A DNA stretch of 64,000 nucleotides from Sesamum alatum (taxonomy: Eukaryota > Streptophyta > Magnoliopsida > Lamiales > Pedaliaceae). The notes under the pieces were generated by a model, which was not told where the DNA came from, ran no database searches, and worked only from the letters and a program-made list of their open reading frames with translations. Position numbers and translations under genes: made by a program. Of the stretch, positions 11,898 to 23,646 are shown one piece after another (the first letter of the stretch is position 1; every line of letters begins with the position of its first letter). The DNA lies in the NCBI GenBank assembly GCA_034509735.1, contig JACGWO010000005.1, positions 19,829,264 to 19,893,263 on the forward strand, in the 5' to 3' direction.

Positions 11898-13610
11898 AAT
11901 GACCGGCGGGGTTGTATCACAGCCTCCGCCAAACAAAACGACTGCCCTTCCTCATCAATCAACGCCCTCTTCAATGGATGCTCACCCATCCCCATGCCGC
12001 GTTTCCTTTTTGCCCTCACAGCGCTTATCCCCATTCTCCCTCTGCCTCTACTCCCTCGGACCCCCCGACAGAATCCCCCTCTCGCCGCCGTGAAAACCAC
12101 AGGAACAACTACCAAGTCCCCCTCCCTATTCTGCGCTACACCCCTCAGACCCCCTGTTCCCGGACCCGAAGAAACTTCCTCAATGTCCGACCCCAAAATA
12201 TGATGGATTGAAGGGAGATCAAATTTACCTGGGATTTTCGTCGACAATTCCGGTAAATCGCGTCGGCCGAAGTGCTCTCCACCATTCTCAGAAAAAGACC
12301 CAGATGATCCTCCCTTCCCATCCTGCTTATTGTGTGACTTATTTACCGAATCACATAAATGGTCAGAGATAGTGTTGTCAGCAGGGTTGTTGGGCTGAAT
12401 TTGCTTAGCTAAACCCTCCTTAACAGTTGCTGGATTGGACCTCAACACCACATCACCCACCACTAATGTCTCTGTAGTACCAGCAACTTGGGCTTGGCCC
12501 AATCTGTCTGACCCAGCTTGGTTAGGGTTTAAAGGAGGCCCACTAGCTTGGCCCACATCATATTTGGCCCCTGCAGAGTCCAAACGAGCTCCACTCTCCT
12601 GAATTATAGCCCACGAACCCCCATCTCAGCACCCACCTCTCTTCTCCATGAACCGTCACCGTCCTCCGCCGGGGTCGTTGTCGGCCACTGCTCCCTCCCT
12701 GAAGACCCCCCAACCCCACTGCCCCTCGGACCATCAGGATCTCTCCGGCCGAAATCAAAAATTGCTGCTCCTCTAGGACCGCCAGACCTCACTCCACCAC
12801 GCCCCATCAGACCACCATCGCCGCCGGTTCGCCCTCCCCAGCCACCAGCCCAGCCTCCTCCATCCCGATTCAACCCACCGACCTCACCTCCCTCAACCAA
12901 GCCCCATACTGAACCTCTCCCCCATCCTCCACCCTCACCTCACCTTGCAAACGTATAGGACAGTCACGCATAATATGTCCCAAAACCCCGCATTCATAGT
13001 AGAAATTAGGCAGGCGATCATACGTGAAAGTGACAAGTAGTTCATCCCCACTTGGTGAACGCATCTTTAACCCCCGTTTTAGCGGAAGTCGAACGTCAAT
13101 GGCGACTCGAATTTGCATTTTAGCCCCCCACGCAAATTGTGTATGAGCATGATCAGAATCAATGAATCTCCCAAGCCTATTCCCAATAGCCTCCGCAACA
13201 ACCCTCGTCATTAAACGAAGCTATAACCCATGGACAAAAATATAAAACGGAGACCAATTCAGATCAACGTCCATCGGATTCTCCGTACCTTCCACCCAAT
13301 TCAGAATAATAAGATTTCTATCGAACGTCCAAGGGCATCCGTTCATAGCTCTGACTCGATCTACACTATGCGTGAAAATAAGGAGAAAACAACTATCTTC
13401 TAAAAGCTGAACCGACATCCCCTTAATCGGACGAATGATGTTATTAAACGCCAACCGCAGTACATCCAATCGAAACGAACGAGGAGTAAGCAAATGACCC
13501 ACCAACATAAAACCCTCCACAGAACCTGACCCGGACCAGGTATCTTCGGCCAAAGTCAGTCCCCCCTCTTCTTCCTCCGTCAGTACTAGAGATTTCCCAA
13601 GGCGATCCAT
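11894..13610 (-). pseudogene. LINE ORF1: DUF4283 domain and CCHC zinc knuckle, broken
   Basis: ORF1 encodes the RNA-binding partner of the LINE. It starts at 13610. Residues 1-129 match the DUF4283 fold of plant LINE ORF1. A single TAG at 13221-13223 interrupts it, and the same frame continues from 13220 to 12870. The zinc knuckle there reads Tyr-X2-Cys-X4-His-X4-Cys. The first ligand cysteine is replaced by Tyr (codon at 12999-13001). A Gly/Pro-rich linker of shifted frame spans about 12870-12560. The last part (12583-11894) is low complexity. Its TGA overlaps the ORF2 ATG. Confidence 0.8.
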
Positions 13611-13850
13611 ACCTCGACCCAGACGTCCCCGTCAGAGCGAAGGTACACCCGCTAGCAACCGCAAAGTAACTTCCCGAACCACTCACACCGAACCAACACC
13701 GACGACGAGATCACTGCAAAACCAAGAGGACACCTACAGAGAAAACAAGAAACAAAGGAAGGAAACACAGAGACAACAACAATTACACACACACAACAAC
13801 AATGGCAGCACCCCCTTCTACCTGGAACTTAAAAACACAACCCATTACAA
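13611..13850 (-). other. Probable LINE 5' UTR
   Basis: An AC-rich stretch lies upstream of the ORF1 start on the minus strand. It carries no open frame of interest. Its outer border cannot be set without another copy of the element. Confidence 0.4.
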
Positions 13851-14849
13851 AATGCATGCATAGTTGTACGAGCAAAGTACATGATAGCAATAGTAGTCAC
13901 TAACCTAGGTTCTAAGAAATTCTACCCGAAACAAACCTCACCAAGAACACTCAGACAAGGAATCCACACCCCTCATGCGAGAGTCATCCCACCCTTCTCA
14001 TACGAGATAATTTTTCTCCTCATGCGAAAGTCATCTAATTTAATATGCAATCTACTGTAAAGGGTTTTGTACCCCATTCTTCAACATTTTAATTGATATA
14101 TTTATTTTCTTATTTATATTCTAATTTTAGAAGTTTTTTTTTTGTTTAAATGTTTTTGCTATATCTTTTTATTTAAACATTTTTCTCAAAGGACTTCAAT
14201 TCTTTCAAAATGAATTTTACGGTTTTTATCTAATAGTTTTATGTTTCAAAGGATTTGAATTCTTTTGAATCTCATTTTTAAACTACTTTAGTAATTTTGT
14301 GTTAGATTTTAAATTCATTTAATAAAGAGCCATTGAAAACTTCTTCTCTAATTTCTTTGCTCAAATTTAAATTCATTAATCCAATTGAAGCCTACAATAC
14401 CTGCAAAATCTATTGTGGGAATTCATTCGAAAAAAAAAATAAAAAATTCAATATTCGGAGACCAATTCTTCAATTGTCTCTCAAAACTCGCAGCTTCCGC
14501 CCAATCATAAATACATTCAATTTATCCCCTTTTGTTTTAAAAAACGTGGTGTGCACCACACGCTGTCCCTACAATTTTGCTTGATTTTTTTTATAAAATA
14601 ACTTTTATGTCCTAAATGTGAACCGTTAAATTTTATTTTATATATATATATATATATCAACGGCTGAGATTTGATAATCAAATCAGTGGCCTATATTTTT
14701 TCTTGATTAGATAAACAATCTATATTGATGCATAAATAAGTAATTCAATCTATTTGAATAGATCAATGGCTCACATTTATGCAAGATATAAAAATAAAAT
14801 TTGTAAAACTATACAAAAAATAATAAAAAAATTAGATATTTTCATCCGC
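13851..14849. other. AT-rich intergenic DNA
   Basis: No gene is seen. There is a repeated word CCTCATGCGA-AGTCATC near 13970 and 14020, a short inverted repeat GTGGTG/CACCAC near 14550, and a (TA)n run at about 14637-14657. Confidence 0.55.
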
Positions 14850-15125
14850 CGAACGGGGGGAGCGCCTAGGCGGGCACAGATGGAGGAGCGCCTAGGCGGG
14901 CACAGATGGAGGAGGTGGCGACGAGTGGAGGGTGCATGGGAGAAGCGTAGTGGGAAGGGGGAGAAGCGGGGAGGTAGAAGTGGGAGAAAGTGCGCGGCAG
15001 GGGGGGGGGGGGTGCGTGGAAGAAGCGTAGCGGCGGTGGGAAGGGGGAGAAGCGCAGCGGCAACGGGGAGAGAAAGGGGCGGCCGACACCGGCAACCGGC
15101 TGGGTGTGGAAGGGGGAGGGGGATT
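14850..15125. repeat. G-rich block with 29-30 bp tandem unit
   Basis: This GC-rich island sits in very AT-rich flanks. The unit GGAGCGCCTAGGCGGGCACA occurs twice in tandem from about 14868. It is followed by purine-rich GGAGAAGCG-type repeats and a run of 12 or so G near 15000. Open frames across it, on both strands, are low-complexity Arg/Gly or Pro/Ser products and are not credible proteins. Confidence 0.7.
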
Positions 15126-16129
15126 TCTATGTATAAATATACTTTACGTATATACATACATATTTTATATATATTGAATAAATATTATACATATATATGT
15201 TATATTTATAAAAAAAATATATTTATACTTTTAGTATATAATTATATATGCGGGTGAAATCTAGATTGTTTAATATTTATAAAGATAAGATACAACAATT
15301 GATAATAAAGAGACAAATAAAAAAATTAAAACAGAAAAATGGCACGTGTGTTATACCACTATCGTGAGGAGGTATTTTGCTCAATTTTTTTAAAACAAAA
15401 GTATTTTAATTACTAATTATTTTTTACTTAGGAGTCTTTTACTATTCTTCCATAACACAACAGGATAAATTGGAATTTGCCTTTGTTTTAATTTTAAGGT
15501 AAATAAACAGCTGGGTACAGTGACGAATGTACATAGTTAATTTTGTTTCTGAAAGACAGCAAAATGTGGCCCATATCTTGCTTCCAAATGCAGTCCACCA
15601 ACCTGTAATTCTCTACATTCACTGAGCCATTGCTGACGAAAATACAAATTGGATTATCTTTTGTAATTCTAGTTGTATATTCTATTTTATTTTACATTAG
15701 CTCGTGGAGGACATTCAAATGTGTGTAATTAATTTAAAATTTAAATAATACAAAAATGTTACTTTTCAAATTATATATCTTAGTTAAATAAATAAAAAAG
15801 TAAAAAGATAAAAATTATGGGATGTTATTGAGATAAGAGTATGAGAAAAAAAACGTGGAAGTGAGAGAAAGAGAAATGGAAGTTCAGAAAAGACAATAAA
15901 AAAATTGTTGAAATAATTTAAAAAATAAAAAATGTCAGACCAAAAACAATTGAGGCATCAAAGAGGTGCTCTTCAAATTATAATAAGGTATATACACGTC
16001 AGGTGTATAAACATTACATCAATAATTTTATTTAAGAAAAAATATTATATACATTACTTATGTGATATTGCACAAATGATAATTTATATAACAGTCAACT
16101 GAATAAAAATAATTCGTTTATTGATCAGA
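15126..16129. other. AT-rich intergenic DNA
   Basis: No gene or clear element is seen in this kilobase. It is dominated by A/T runs. Confidence 0.6.
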
Positions 16130-17110
16130 ATGTTGGTACAATTACCGACACGTTACAATTGATCCGGGCGGTCTAATCTCCTTTTTGACAAAGGTTTTCC
16201 TAGCTAAGTGTAGTCTCTCCTTTTTAATCTCCCTTCAAGTGAGGAAATGCGCTCTTATTTATACTATTGATCTAAATACGAGAAATATTAGTCTTTAACT
16301 ATCTTGCCCTTCATATCTTTGACAACGGATATATATATGGAAACCTTTTGAGATGAATGTAGATAAACAAAATTTCGCACTCCAATCAAGTTGATACAAA
16401 TAATTTTGATATTTGTCTATTTATAAAATACAAATATCAAAGAGATAATGTCGACCAATCATATCTTGCCGAATATTTAATGTATTTATCTCTTTAAATT
16501 AAATTATAAAAAGATAATACAAAAGGTGTTTAAGTTCACCATGACTCTACTTCTTTGATAGTTATATAAAGGGGTCCCCGGAGCTCATTCAATACACACA
16601 CACAATTGAAGATAAGTGAAGACACAAACAAGAGTACCCAAAGCCTCTCAAGTGTAAATCAAAGAAGATCCACGGTATTCAAGGTAAGAATCAAGGCGAT
16701 CGTTGCGGAAGTCATCCAAAGTCAACGTGCGATTCGAGAAGAAGTCAAAAGACCCGCGAATTAACGTTATCAAGAAGCAAGTCCACATTGACGGAAGATT
16801 ATATCCTCAAATCCACCAAGAAATATTCAAGTTCAAGAAGAACATCTCCAAGTTATCGTGTTTAATCCAGGAACAAGTTAATGACTCCCAAATTAACATT
16901 ATTCAAAGTCAAAGTCAACGTCGAAGGAGATCAAACGTCAAGTTTTACCTCCGAAATTACCAAAGTCAAAGATCGCGTTCTCAAAGTGAAGAATCAGAGG
17001 TTTCAAGTAGAGATTTTGCACCAAAAAATATTCAATCAATTCAAGAAATTTATTTGTAATATTTTTTTTTTGAAAAATTTAGGAACACAAAAAATTATTT
17101 ACAATTTTTC
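16130..17110 (+). promoter_or_regulatory. Retroelement-like promoter and GA-rich leader (possible LTR remnant)
   Basis: TATATAA at 16563-16569 stands before a transcript-like, purine-rich region full of AAGTCAA words. A TTTGTAAT signal near 17053 would suit a transcript end. TGTTGGTACAATTACC at about 16132 looks like an LTR start. The 118-residue open frame at 16703-17059 is Lys/Gln/Ser-rich and matches no family I know. No TG...CA pair with a target duplication could be set, so this is only a candidate LTR. Confidence 0.35.
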
Positions 17111-17127
17111 TCGAGTCTTCAAAAACT

Positions 17128-17147
17128 GAGCTCCATGGATGGAGCTC
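17128..17147. repeat. Near-perfect palindrome
   Basis: GAGCTCCAT, two G, then ATGGAGCTC: 9-bp arms with a 2-nt centre. It has no assigned role. Confidence 0.8.
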
Positions 17148-17639
17148 TAATTTCTAAAACCGCTCCTTTATCCCAAGAATCCCTCATTGGGTTACCAAAA
17201 TAATGGGATATGTATTGAAACATCTTAATAAATGTTGGTTGACTATTAATACTTTCCATATCAACTGCCCTATCAAGTTTCAAATATATGGGAAGGAAAT
17301 AATTGGAACTTGGTAACTGGAATGTGCATCGTTTTGGAAAGTCCTTCTTCCTCATCATCTATATATATGTGAATTGTTCGTATAGTTGGAACTTTCGAGC
17401 TCATTCAACATCGAATTCTTCTTGTCTCATGCCTCCTATTAGCTTCCGCAGATTTCGTTCCCAACCGTTCTTCGAATGTCCAATCGAAAAGGTATGTTTT
17501 TTAATCGAAAGCGCACTTTGGATTTCGTGTATATATATATATATATTTCTTTACTCTAGCGTTGCTCTGTTCATTTTTTTCTCTTTTTGCTTGCTTCTTC
17601 TTATTTCGAGTTTTGACGTTTGATAATAACCATGTGAGA

Positions 17640-19790
17640 GTCATGGGGTCGCCTTCTAGGTCTAGAGAGATTCGCTTCCACCAAGGGGGAGGGGGGGGGG
17701 AGGCGAAAATGGCGACGGTGGCCGAGAGCGCCTCGACCAGTCCGCTGGTCAAGATAGCCTTGACCAGACTGGTCGAGGCAGGCCTGACCAGGGGGGCTGA
17801 GGCGGTATGCCTCGGCTCGGCGGTCGGGGGTCCTCCTCTCGCTCCGTTATCCTTCCTTCGGGCGAGGGATCGTCACGTCGTCCTTCCTCCAACTTCCCTT
17901 GTTCCTCTGGTGTAATGGTTTGAGATGGAGATGATGATAGTTTTGCCTTAGAGGGTATTGAGGCCATACACAATCTTCCCAATTGTCTGACTGATTCCTT
18001 AGATGTCTCTTTCGAGTCAATTTCATCTTCTCCGAAGAGGGTAGGTTCCAAGGTTCCTTTTGTTGTCTCCGGCGATTTAGGGGGAGGGGGGAGTATTCCT
18101 CAACTCCTAGGTCTTGATGTAGGATTATGGACGTGCACGATAGTGTTTTAGTCTAGATGAGTTTCGTTACTTGGGGGTGAGTTACAATTCTCTCCCCCGG
18201 TGGAATTTCTTCTTTCTTATTTTGCGGATCGGGATCGAGTCAAATTCCCCCCATCCGGGTTCTTCACGGTCTATTCTGTGTATTTTTCCTTGGGCTTCAC
18301 TCTTACTCTTCATGGTTTGTTAGTGGAGATTATTTGAAGCGGTGGCCTTAGCGTGAGTCAACTTACCCTAAATGCATTTATGTTCTTTATGGGATTTCTC
18401 CACCGTTTTGGCGAGCTAGACTTATTTGCTTTTGTGAAAGCTTTCCACACTCTCTTCACAGTTAAGAAGGTAGTGAATGATTCATTTTTCTTCTTTTATC
18501 CTCGCAACGGTTGCAAGTTTCTGGAGGGTTGTACCTCATCTCGGGGCCCATGGAAGAAGCGGTTCTTTTATGTTTGGGATTCTGATTGGGGTTTGTGAGC
18601 TCTTTGGGTTGATTCTTCTCTTGATTTCTCTCGGAGCTATGAGCTCAAGATTTGTTTTATTGGGGCTGGTCTATTTGATCGAGTTTTCAACGTGACTGGT
18701 TTATTTTCCGATGGTATCTCCCTTAACTTTCATTTATCTTGCTTATTCGTTTTCTTATCTTATTCTTTTGTTGTTTATATGCTTTGTATAGTTTTCAGGG
18801 AAGAAATTATCTTTGGAGGATGTCCGTCGATTCAAAGCTTCTTGGGAGAATGGGCCTTCTGGGACTTTGGCTCGAGTCCATCCTCCGTTGTTGCCGCCTC
18901 CTCATGGAAAAGGCGAAAGGTGAGGTTCCAGTCCTTCATGAGCAAGGGATGCTTCCAGTGGATAGTTCCCCTCTTCTTAGTTCCGGGGGGAGTGGCTCCA
19001 AACGTCACGGGATGCCTCTTCTGATGTTGTCCCTCATGGTATGGGGAAGGGATACTTCACCTATAGGACCAATCATCTCGGGGATGTTTTTTCACATTGG
19101 GATACTGTTGACGTCCAAATAGCGACTTTGATGTGTTCAAGTTTTCTCTCTTTCGGATGATGGTTTTGTAAGCATGCTTTATGGGGAGTCCGCAAGGGTA
19201 CATATTTCTTTCTTTATTATTCTTAGTCTGAGGTCTTTCTTGAATTTCTTATTTTTTTATCTTGGACTTTTCTTGGTAGGTAAACACTTTGGCGGAGGTT
19301 GCTTCTAAGCTCTTCCAGAAGTACCAAGGAGAAATTAGTCGTCTCAATTCGGCCTTCGCTGAATCCAACAAGACCAAGGAACGCTAGAGGGGGAGCTTGC
19401 TGATGCTATATCGCTGGGGAAGGAACTTAGGGATTCACTCAATCGTGAAATTGCTTCGGGCTCTCAATTTCTTAAGACAAAAGCGGGGAAAATTTATTTG
19501 GAGTGCATTAAGGCTGACTTCAGAGAGGTATTTGAAAAGTCCGGAGATTTTTAGTTAGCGGCACTAGCCAAGGCCGAAGAGGTGTATGAACAAACTATTT
19601 TGGAGTGTCGCGCTACTTTATGTTCTAGGGGTTGCTTCCCAGGGGAAGACTTCTTATTTCTTGATCCCTCAGTCGTGGAGTTAGGAGCATCAGAGAAGGC
19701 GACGAGGGCGCCGTTCCATTGAACGAGGAGGCTGTGGCTACACAAACTAACGCGTCGGCCACTGATAGACCGTAGTTGATAGGACTTCAC
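17640..19790 (+). pseudogene. Transposase_28-type ('putative gypsy type transposon') gene, broken
   Basis: From about 18200 the translation follows the plant Transposase_28 domain. It shows a proline-containing SPPVEF start, then FFTVYSVYFSLGFTLTLHG, SQLTLNAFMFFMGFLHRFGEL, and a GPWKKRFFYV-type end near 18580. A stop (TGA) interrupts it near 18336 and another follows near 18598. From 19280 there is a Glu/Lys-rich coiled-coil C-terminus (LAEVASKLFQKYQGEISRL...), again with stops near 19385 and 19553. Splice-like GT/AG borders are visible between the parts. The family is transposon-linked, but its biochemical role is not established. Confidence 0.7.
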
Positions 19791-19799
19791 ATATTTTTA

Positions 19800-20992
19800 C
19801 TTGCTTTATCTCTTTATGCTTTTTGAATTCCACATTGTTGGTACTATGGAGATTTTTCCTTTATGCTTTTGAATTCTACATTGTTAATACTATGGAGATT
19901 CTCCACCCCTCTATGCTTGTTTTTATATGTTTGTGCTCGTATTGTCCTTTATTATGAAGTTCATTTTTCGGAGGACGTATTCGGCTCGTTCATAGTCTAA
20001 ATATTTCAGCAACGCGGTGGAGAGAAAAAAAGAGCAAAAAACCCTAGCCCCTTTTCAAGATATGTGATTTGGACCAAAATCAACATAATTTTCACCGTTT
20101 AAACTGTTAAAAAAAGGTAAACCCTAGTTTTACGAAGTCATTCTTAGGGTTTTTTTGGAACTTTGTATGTTCTTTCATTTCTGAATTTTTTTTTGAAACT
20201 AAGACAATTTGTTCGTTTCTTTTGGCTATGGTTTGTTCGAATCTTGCTGCCCATCGGTTTAGAGTGGAAAAATCGAAGTCGAAACTTCTATAAAGTATGA
20301 TCTGCTAATTTTCCCCCTTTTTTGTGGTTCTGTAAAGAACGATTTTTTTATTAATATGAAGTGTTTCTTCCTTTTGCTAGGGTTTCTTCCTTTGGATCTT
20401 GGACAACATAGGTTCAAAGGTGAAAAATCGACCATTATAAATAAGGTACGAAAAGCATATTCCTTCCTTGCTAGGGTTCTTGTTTATTATTTTTCTGGTA
20501 TGAAAAGCACGTTCACATCTTATAGATTCCTTTTTTTTTGTTTGTATATGTAAAACAAAGGCGTTGGATTCGAGAACCTGAAAGGATAAAACACTTCAGT
20601 GCTGGTTGCAGTGAAGGTAGGTCCACCCTCCCTCTTACTTTATTATAGTGTGAGTTGAAAAATAAATAATTAGTTGTGGTCTCCTGCCCCATGTTCCCAT
20701 ACTATGCATTTCCCCCCTGTGTTTATACACACCTTAGTGCCTTGTTTATCTATGTGCCTTGTTTATGGTTGATGCATGATCTGAGACATGCTATGTTTGT
20801 TGTTTAATTTATTATAGGGTTTTGAATATCACAAAATTGGTTTTTATGACTTAGGAGAGATGTATCAGAAATGTAAGAGGAAGAAATATTCTCTAAAATT
20901 CTATTACTGTTCTCCTACCCCAATCTTTGGATATAGGCCTAATGAAGAAATGATCTGAATGTCCTAATTTGTGTATGGTTGACTTACAAAAC
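19800..20992. other. Transcript-like upstream region of MULE fragment
   Basis: No domain is seen. Repeated AAACCCTAG-type words and short T-runs near 20040-20400 look like a leader with introns in front of the coding fragment that starts at 20993. A TIR could not be identified. Confidence 0.35.
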
Positions 20993-21724
20993 ATGTATAG
21001 GGGCTTGGATGTCCCTATTAAAATTTATGTTGAAGAAGATGAATATGAACCAATCCGGATTGTAGACAGCTAGGGTAATTTAATAGATAAAGACACTAAA
21101 ACAGAAATTAGGTTTCTTTTTGATGGAATTGATTTTGATGAAGGTATTAATATACCTGATACTGAAGGGTTTGTGTATGAGGGAGATTCACAGAGGCAGG
21201 ACTGTGAGGGGCAGGGGGTGGATAGGGTTGTGTTTGAGGGTGATAAAGATTGGCAGGATTGTGAGCGACAGGGATTAGAGGGACAGGGTCATAATGGGGT
21301 TGAGCTTGAGGGTGATACAGACAGGCAGGACTGTGAAGGGTAGGGTAAGCGTGGGATGGGACAGGATTCTGATCTGAATATTGAAAATAGGCAGGAAAGT
21401 GAAAATGTGCCTGAAACTGAAAATGTGCCTGAAAGTGTTAATGTGTCTGAAAGTGTTAATGTGCCTGAAAATGTTAATGTGCCTAAAAGTGTTAATGTGA
21501 ATTTGAATGAAAACATTGTTGGGGGGCTGAGGGAAAAGGGAAAAAGAAGATTGTATGGACAATACCTGAATGAGTCCTCATCAGAATTTGATGATTCTTT
21601 TGATGAGGACTATGTACAACCTACTATAGACAGTGATTCATATACCTCTAGTATGATTTTAGAAGATATTGAGGTTGAAAGTGATGATGACATTTTCACT
21701 AATAATGACCTAACAAAGTTTTAA
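20993..21724 (+). pseudogene. MULE-like transposase N-terminal fragment
   Basis: The ATG at 20993 begins MYRGLDVPIKIYVEEDEYEP. This resembles the PB1-like N-terminal part that precedes many plant Mutator-like transposases. One frame runs to 21724 with two TAG stops, at 21071-21073 and about 21338-21340. The region is acidic and holds an 18-bp repeat. It ends abruptly where CACTA transposase sequence begins on the other strand, so the catalytic part is missing. The MULE assignment rests on N-terminal resemblance only. Confidence 0.5.
21409..21500 (+). repeat. 18-bp minisatellite in coding frame
   Basis: Five or so copies of GAAAGTGTTAATGTGCCT and variants encode repeats of the type E-S-V-N-V-P inside the MULE-like frame. 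Confidence 0.9.
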
Positions 21725-21727
21725 CAT

Positions 21728-21860
21728 ATATTGATCCTGGGTCTAAGCCCACTCTAAGAAAGTTTTAACACCATCCTCAAACTGCGGTGTAAGACCCGCC
21801 CTATTCGGGAGGTTCTTCTCATACATCCATCTTCTCAATTGCCTTAACATGATGAGAACT
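21728..21860 (-). pseudogene. CACTA TNP2 N-terminal fragment (Transpos_assoc domain)
   Basis: The minus strand reads RRWMYEKNLPNRAGL... followed by FEDGVKTFLEWA. This is the transposase-associated domain that opens TNP2 proteins, with a stop after EWA. The same domain occurs at 32643-32353 in the complete element, and the DNA upstream (21900-21990) also resembles 32750-32800. Only about 45 codons remain. Confidence 0.75.
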
Positions 21861-22693
21861 ACATATACGCAAACATACATTTAGAATAAAAATAATTAAA
21901 TAGTGTTTACTTTAAAAGAAAAGGGTTCAAGTTGTTACCTGATCAGAGCAACTCAATAAATCAATGATAACCGAACGAAAGAAACTGAGTAGGAGGTGTA
22001 TGTTACTAAGTAATAATCCACACGAAAAATATTAATGGAATTTCTTTGTGTGAAGATTGTCCTTGAGAATGCTATTAAAAAGCAAATTTATGTTCCATTA
22101 CATGGTGAAAAAGCACTGTGAAAGACACATAGAAAAAAACGTCTAGATTGGCGGTATGGTAAGATATGTTCCAGACCCATATTAGATCTTTTTCTCATGT
22201 CTTCTGTATTATATCTGTTTTGAAGATTGTACTTGATATATATACATAAATAACTAATAATTTGTCTTCATGCTTTTAGGTTATGGAGATGTAAAGAGTT
22301 GGATTAGCGTTTCTCTTTCGATACAGAGATTCGATGGCTATATTTCTTTTGTATTCTTTTATTTCATGACACAATTGGATTTTAAATAGGAAAAAGAGAT
22401 TGTATCGTTGAAAGTGTGGTGTTTGATGGTTATTTACTACAATATGTTAGGGGGTAGCATAAGAAGTGTTGTATTTAGTTGTTTTTTTACCATAAAATAA
22501 AATTATAGTAAATAACGATATTTTGTAGTAAAAGTTTTATGCTACACTGGCAAAAGCGTAATAAAGTTTTTACCGCAGCTACATTGCCCACAGCTTCAAG
22601 AGCGTAGCTTGGGTGTGGCAAATGAGTTTTTACTACATTTTTTTCTCATTTGCTATGATTTCTTTAATGTAGTAAATGTCCATTTTCTTGTAG

Positions 22694-22840
22694 GCTCGCG
22701 ATGTGAATGAATTAGAAGGTAACTCCAGTAACAATGATTCGCCATCCCAATTTGACCAACTACCCTTGGAAGATTGTGAAAATGATGACGACCTCCCTAT
22801 TATATTTGAATATTTGAAATTTTACATTTATTGAATTATC
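22694..22840 (+). other. Possible short acidic exon
   Basis: An open, codon-like stretch begins after an AG (GTAG|GCTCGCGAT) and encodes about 45 residues, ARDVNELEGNSSNNDSPSQF and then an Asp/Glu-rich tail. It looks like a C-terminal exon but matches nothing I recognise. It may belong to the CACTA remnant around it. Confidence 0.25.
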
Positions 22841-23646
22841 TTTTCTATATTTTATTTTTGTTAAATATTTTGTTATATTATAGATTTAGTGTAAAATTAA
22901 ATGTAATTTTAATTTTAAAAATTATTGTAAAATTAAAATGATAAGTTTTATAATAAAATTTGCAACAGATTTTTGTCTTAAAAAAAAATTGGGTGCCAAT
23001 TTTCTACCGATTGTTGTTGCAAACAAGTTTGCAATTTTGCCACGGATTTTTGTTTATTGCATATTTTGGAACGGTTATCGTTGCAAACAATATGTTGCAA
23101 TTTTGCCATGGACTCATGTTTAAAATGTTGTTGCAAATGAAATAAGATATTGCAATGAAATTGCCTCAAACTTTGCCACGAAAATATTATCACAAAGGTC
23201 GTTGCAAAAATTTATAAAACCTATTGCAAATGTCATTGCAAAATTTACTGAAGTCAAAGTTTTGGCATAATTTGCAACAGACTATTCCAACGGATAATTA
23301 TCCATGACAAAATTTGCCACGAACAGAAAAATCGATACAATTATAGCACAATTACCTATAGCGACGGATATTTTTTCATTGTGAACTTCCGTGCCAAAAT
23401 AGTTTTACCACGGATTTAATACAAAATCTGTGGCAAAAATTCGTTGCTGTGACATAGTTTTTTTGTAGTGGTCGTTGTAAATAGTCATTGACCACGGTCA
23501 TGCAATGGTTGTGAGCCCTGATTTTGCTAGTGTGGCTAAAATATTTGTTATGACTAAAAATCATGGCAAAAACATTTGTTATGGTTCTTCTGGCAGTAAG
23601 AAAAATAATTTTCATAGTGGATAATCTAAATTTTTGCATCAATTTT

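Larger units (their letters stand above)
9453..13850 (-). mobile_element. L1-type LINE, lacking reverse transcriptase
   Basis: Read on the minus strand, the order is ORF1 with a DUF4283-type domain and CCHC knuckle, then ORF2 with an apurinic endonuclease, then the C-terminal zf-RVT tail, a 3' UTR and a short poly(A), seen as poly(T) at 9453-9462. A whole RT domain of roughly 500 residues is missing from ORF2. The right (5') border near 13850 is approximate, and no target duplication was found on either side of the poly(A). Confidence 0.88.
21725..23470 (-). mobile_element. Right-hand remnant of an older CACTA element
   Basis: It joins a TNP2 N-terminal scrap (21728-21860, minus) to a CACTA end: GTTTTTTTGTAGTG at 23457-23470. 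From 22950 to 23470 the DNA is full of TTGCAA and GCCACGGA words in both orientations, as expected for subterminal transposase-binding repeats. The left end and most of the transposase are gone. The family differs from the complete element at 23821-33587, whose subterminal word is GGAACGGT. Confidence 0.65.

Noticed and set aside
11661..12958. Several plus-strand Pro/Thr-rich open frames
   Set aside because: They run antisense to LINE ORF1/ORF2 and reflect its GC-rich composition.
14754..15257. 167-residue Arg/Gly-rich open frame, and Pro-rich frames opposite it
   Set aside because: They arise from the G-rich tandem block and have no domain or start context.
16703..17059. 118-residue Lys/Gln-rich frame as a nucleic-acid-binding protein
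   Set aside because: Its composition follows AAGTCAA-type repeats of a leader-like region, and no conserved motif is present.
22555..23530. CACTGGCAAAA and CACTAGCAAAATC as TIRs of one further CACTA element
   Set aside because: The match covers only about ten bases, the end words differ, and no 3-bp duplication could be shown.
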